Source: an uncultured Eubacteriales bacterium
Lineage (GTDB): Bacteria > Bacillota > Clostridia > Lachnospirales > Anaerotignaceae
DNA: 6,019 bases
Direction of reading: 5' to 3'
NCBI GenBank assembly: GCA_900546215.1
Contig: URCD01000122.1
Span: forward strand, 1-6,019
Positions 4,906 through 6,019 of the stretch are shown piece by piece. Made by a program: the position numbers and the translations under genes. The number at the start of each line of letters is the position of its first letter. The first letter of the stretch is position 1. Below the pieces are notes generated by a model, which saw nothing but the letters and a program-made list of their open reading frames with translations, did no database searches and had not been told where the DNA came from.

Positions 4906-5901
4906 TTATTTCATTGACTCAACTAATATTTGTGCTATCTGTACCGCATTGGTAGCAGCGCCTTTTCTGATGTTGTCTGCGACTACCCAGAAATTAATTC
5001 CGTTTTCAACGCTCTCGTCTCTTCTGATACGTCCCACATAAATATCGTCGGTTCCGGCTGCGTCAAGCGCAAGAGGATATTTATTATTTGCGGGGTCGTC
5101 AACCACTACTATTCCGGGAGCTGATGCGAGTATACTTTTAACCTCGTCAACATCAACGGGGTTTTCAAACTCAACATTGACAGATTCTGAATGACTGTTG
5201 AATACCGGTACGCGGACAGTTGTAGCCGTAACCTTGAGCTCTGGGTGATGGAGTATCTTTCTTGTTTCCCAAATCATTTTCATTTCTTCCTTCGTATAGC
5301 CGTTATCCATAAATACGTCTATATGAGGAAGGCAGTTTCCTGCTATCTGGTGAGGGAATTTTTTAGGCGCTTCGCCTTTAAGGCCGTTTTCAAGGTCATT
5401 CCATCCCGCAACGCCTGCGCCTGATACCGCCTGATATGTAGAGTACACAACACGTTTAATTTTATATTTGTCATCAAGAGGCTTAAGTACTGCCACAGCC
5501 TGAATTGTAGAGCAGTTGGGATTGGCTATAATACCGCTGTTCCATGAAATATCCTCCGGATTACATTCGGGAACTATAAGAGGGACTTTTGGGTCCTGTC
5601 TCCACTGTGCAGAGTTGTCAACTACTATTACCCCGTGAGCTGCGGCTATGGGCGCAAATTTTTCACTTGTACTGCCGCCGGCAGAAAAGAGGGCTATATC
5701 TATGGGCTTGTCAAATGAATGCTCTGTAAGTTCTTCTACTATGTATTCTTTTCCGTCGTATTCGACCTTAGTGCCGGCTGAACGCTTGGACGCCATGAGA
5801 TAAAGATTTTCAATAGGAAAATTTTTTTCCTTAAGCACCTTCAAAAACGTTCTGCCTACCATACCTGTTGCTCCGACAACGGCGAGATTAACTTTTTTCA
5901 T
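4906..5901 (-). CDS. asd: Aspartate-semialdehyde dehydrogenase
   Basis: The enzyme reduces aspartyl-4-phosphate to aspartate-4-semialdehyde with NADPH, at the branch between lysine/diaminopimelate and threonine/methionine synthesis. From the chosen start it has 331 residues, normal for the Gram-positive type. The Rossmann loop GATGMVG is at 10-16. The catalytic cysteine is Cys130 in NPNCSTIQ, with Gln157 in STYQAVSGAG. Arg230 and His237 in VRVPVFNSHSESV match substrate-binding Arg and catalytic His of the E. coli enzyme. The C-terminus has NFWVVADNIRKGAATNAVQI, the usual ending. A longer reading from GTG at 5908-5910 is possible, but that GTG overlaps the ribosome binding site AAGGAG (complement of 5910-5915). 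The ATG at 5899-5901 lies eight bases beyond it, so 5901 is preferred. It is first in the visible minus-strand cluster with dapA and dapB downstream. Confidence 0.97.
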   Translation of the reverse strand: MKKVNLAVVGATGMVGRTFLKVLKEKNFPIENLYLMASKRSAGTKVEYDGKEYIVEELTEHSFDKPIDIALFSAGGSTSEKFAPIAAAHGVIVVDNSAQWRQDPKVPLIVPECNPEDISWNSGIIANPNCSTIQAVAVLKPLDDKYKIKRVVYSTYQAVSGAGVAGWNDLENGLKGEAPKKFPHQIAGNCLPHIDVFMDNGYTKEEMKMIWETRKILHHPELKVTATTVRVPVFNSHSESVNVEFENPVDVDEVKSILASAPGIVVVDDPANNKYPLALDAAGTDDIYVGRIRRDESVENGINFWVVADNIRKGAATNAVQIAQILVESMK

Positions 5902-5971
5902 TGAGTACACTCCTTTTTATGCATTTTTAAAATAAAAATTCAAAACTATCGATGCAAAGCATACATAAAAT

Positions 5972-6001
5972 ATTATAATGTAAGCGTTTAAAATTTGTTT
6001 T
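5972..6001 (-). promoter_or_regulatory. Candidate promoter of asd
   Basis: On the minus strand a perfect -10, TATAAT (complement of 5972-5977), is preceded after 18 bases by AAAACA (complement of 5996-6001), a weak -35 with three of six matches. The transcript would start near 5965, leaving a leader of about 65 bases, too short for a lysine riboswitch. A small inverted repeat, ATGC-AAA-GCAT, lies at 5952-5962 near the start of this leader. Confidence 0.45.
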
Positions 6002-6019
6002 CTATACTAACTCCAAAAT

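Noticed and set aside
5902..5910. GTG start giving a three-residue longer Asd
   Set aside because: The GTG overlaps the AAGGAG ribosome binding site, while the ATG at 5901 has ideal spacing and gives the standard N-terminus MKKVNLAVVGATG.

Overview
The window looks like chromosomal DNA of an AT-rich, Gram-positive, spore-forming Clostridia-type bacterium (Firmicutes). This rests on strong GGAGG-type ribosome binding sites, a Spo0A-type DNA-binding domain, a CotJC-like manganese catalase, an RqcH-type protein end and an asd-dapA-dapB lysine/diaminopimelate cluster. The exact genus cannot be read from the sequence. No mobile element, CRISPR array, tRNA or rRNA was seen.

Layout. Positions 1-128 hold the last 41 codons of a plus-strand gene whose end matches the RNA-binding C-terminus of RqcH/NFACT proteins; a clear Rho-independent terminator follows. 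A minus-strand gene (183-704) encodes a 173-residue protein with a full Spo0A-type DNA-binding domain but no usable receiver domain. A 369-base AT-rich intergenic region (705-1073) separates it from a plus-strand run of three genes: a manganese catalase of the CotJC family (1074-1739), a protein resembling a Mur-ligase core that has lost its ATP-binding loop (1794-2399), and a two-OB-fold protein of the single-stranded DNA-binding type (best start 2476, end 3117). A hairpin terminator at 3137-3163 lies between this run and the converging minus-strand genes and probably serves both sides.

The right half is the minus-strand cluster asd (5901-4906), dapA (4824-3940), dapB (3930-3166). These encode aspartate-semialdehyde dehydrogenase, 4-hydroxy-tetrahydrodipicolinate synthase and its reductase, consecutive enzymes that take aspartyl phosphate towards diaminopimelate and lysine. 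In a spore former the same intermediates also feed dipicolinate. dapB appears translationally coupled to dapA, and dapA has its own candidate promoter after asd. No lysine riboswitch is visible in the 109 bases in front of asd.

The best candidates for something new are the receiver-less Spo0A-like regulator, with degenerate 0A-box-like sites just upstream of it, and the Mur-ligase-like protein without a P-loop. The remainder is well-known housekeeping content.
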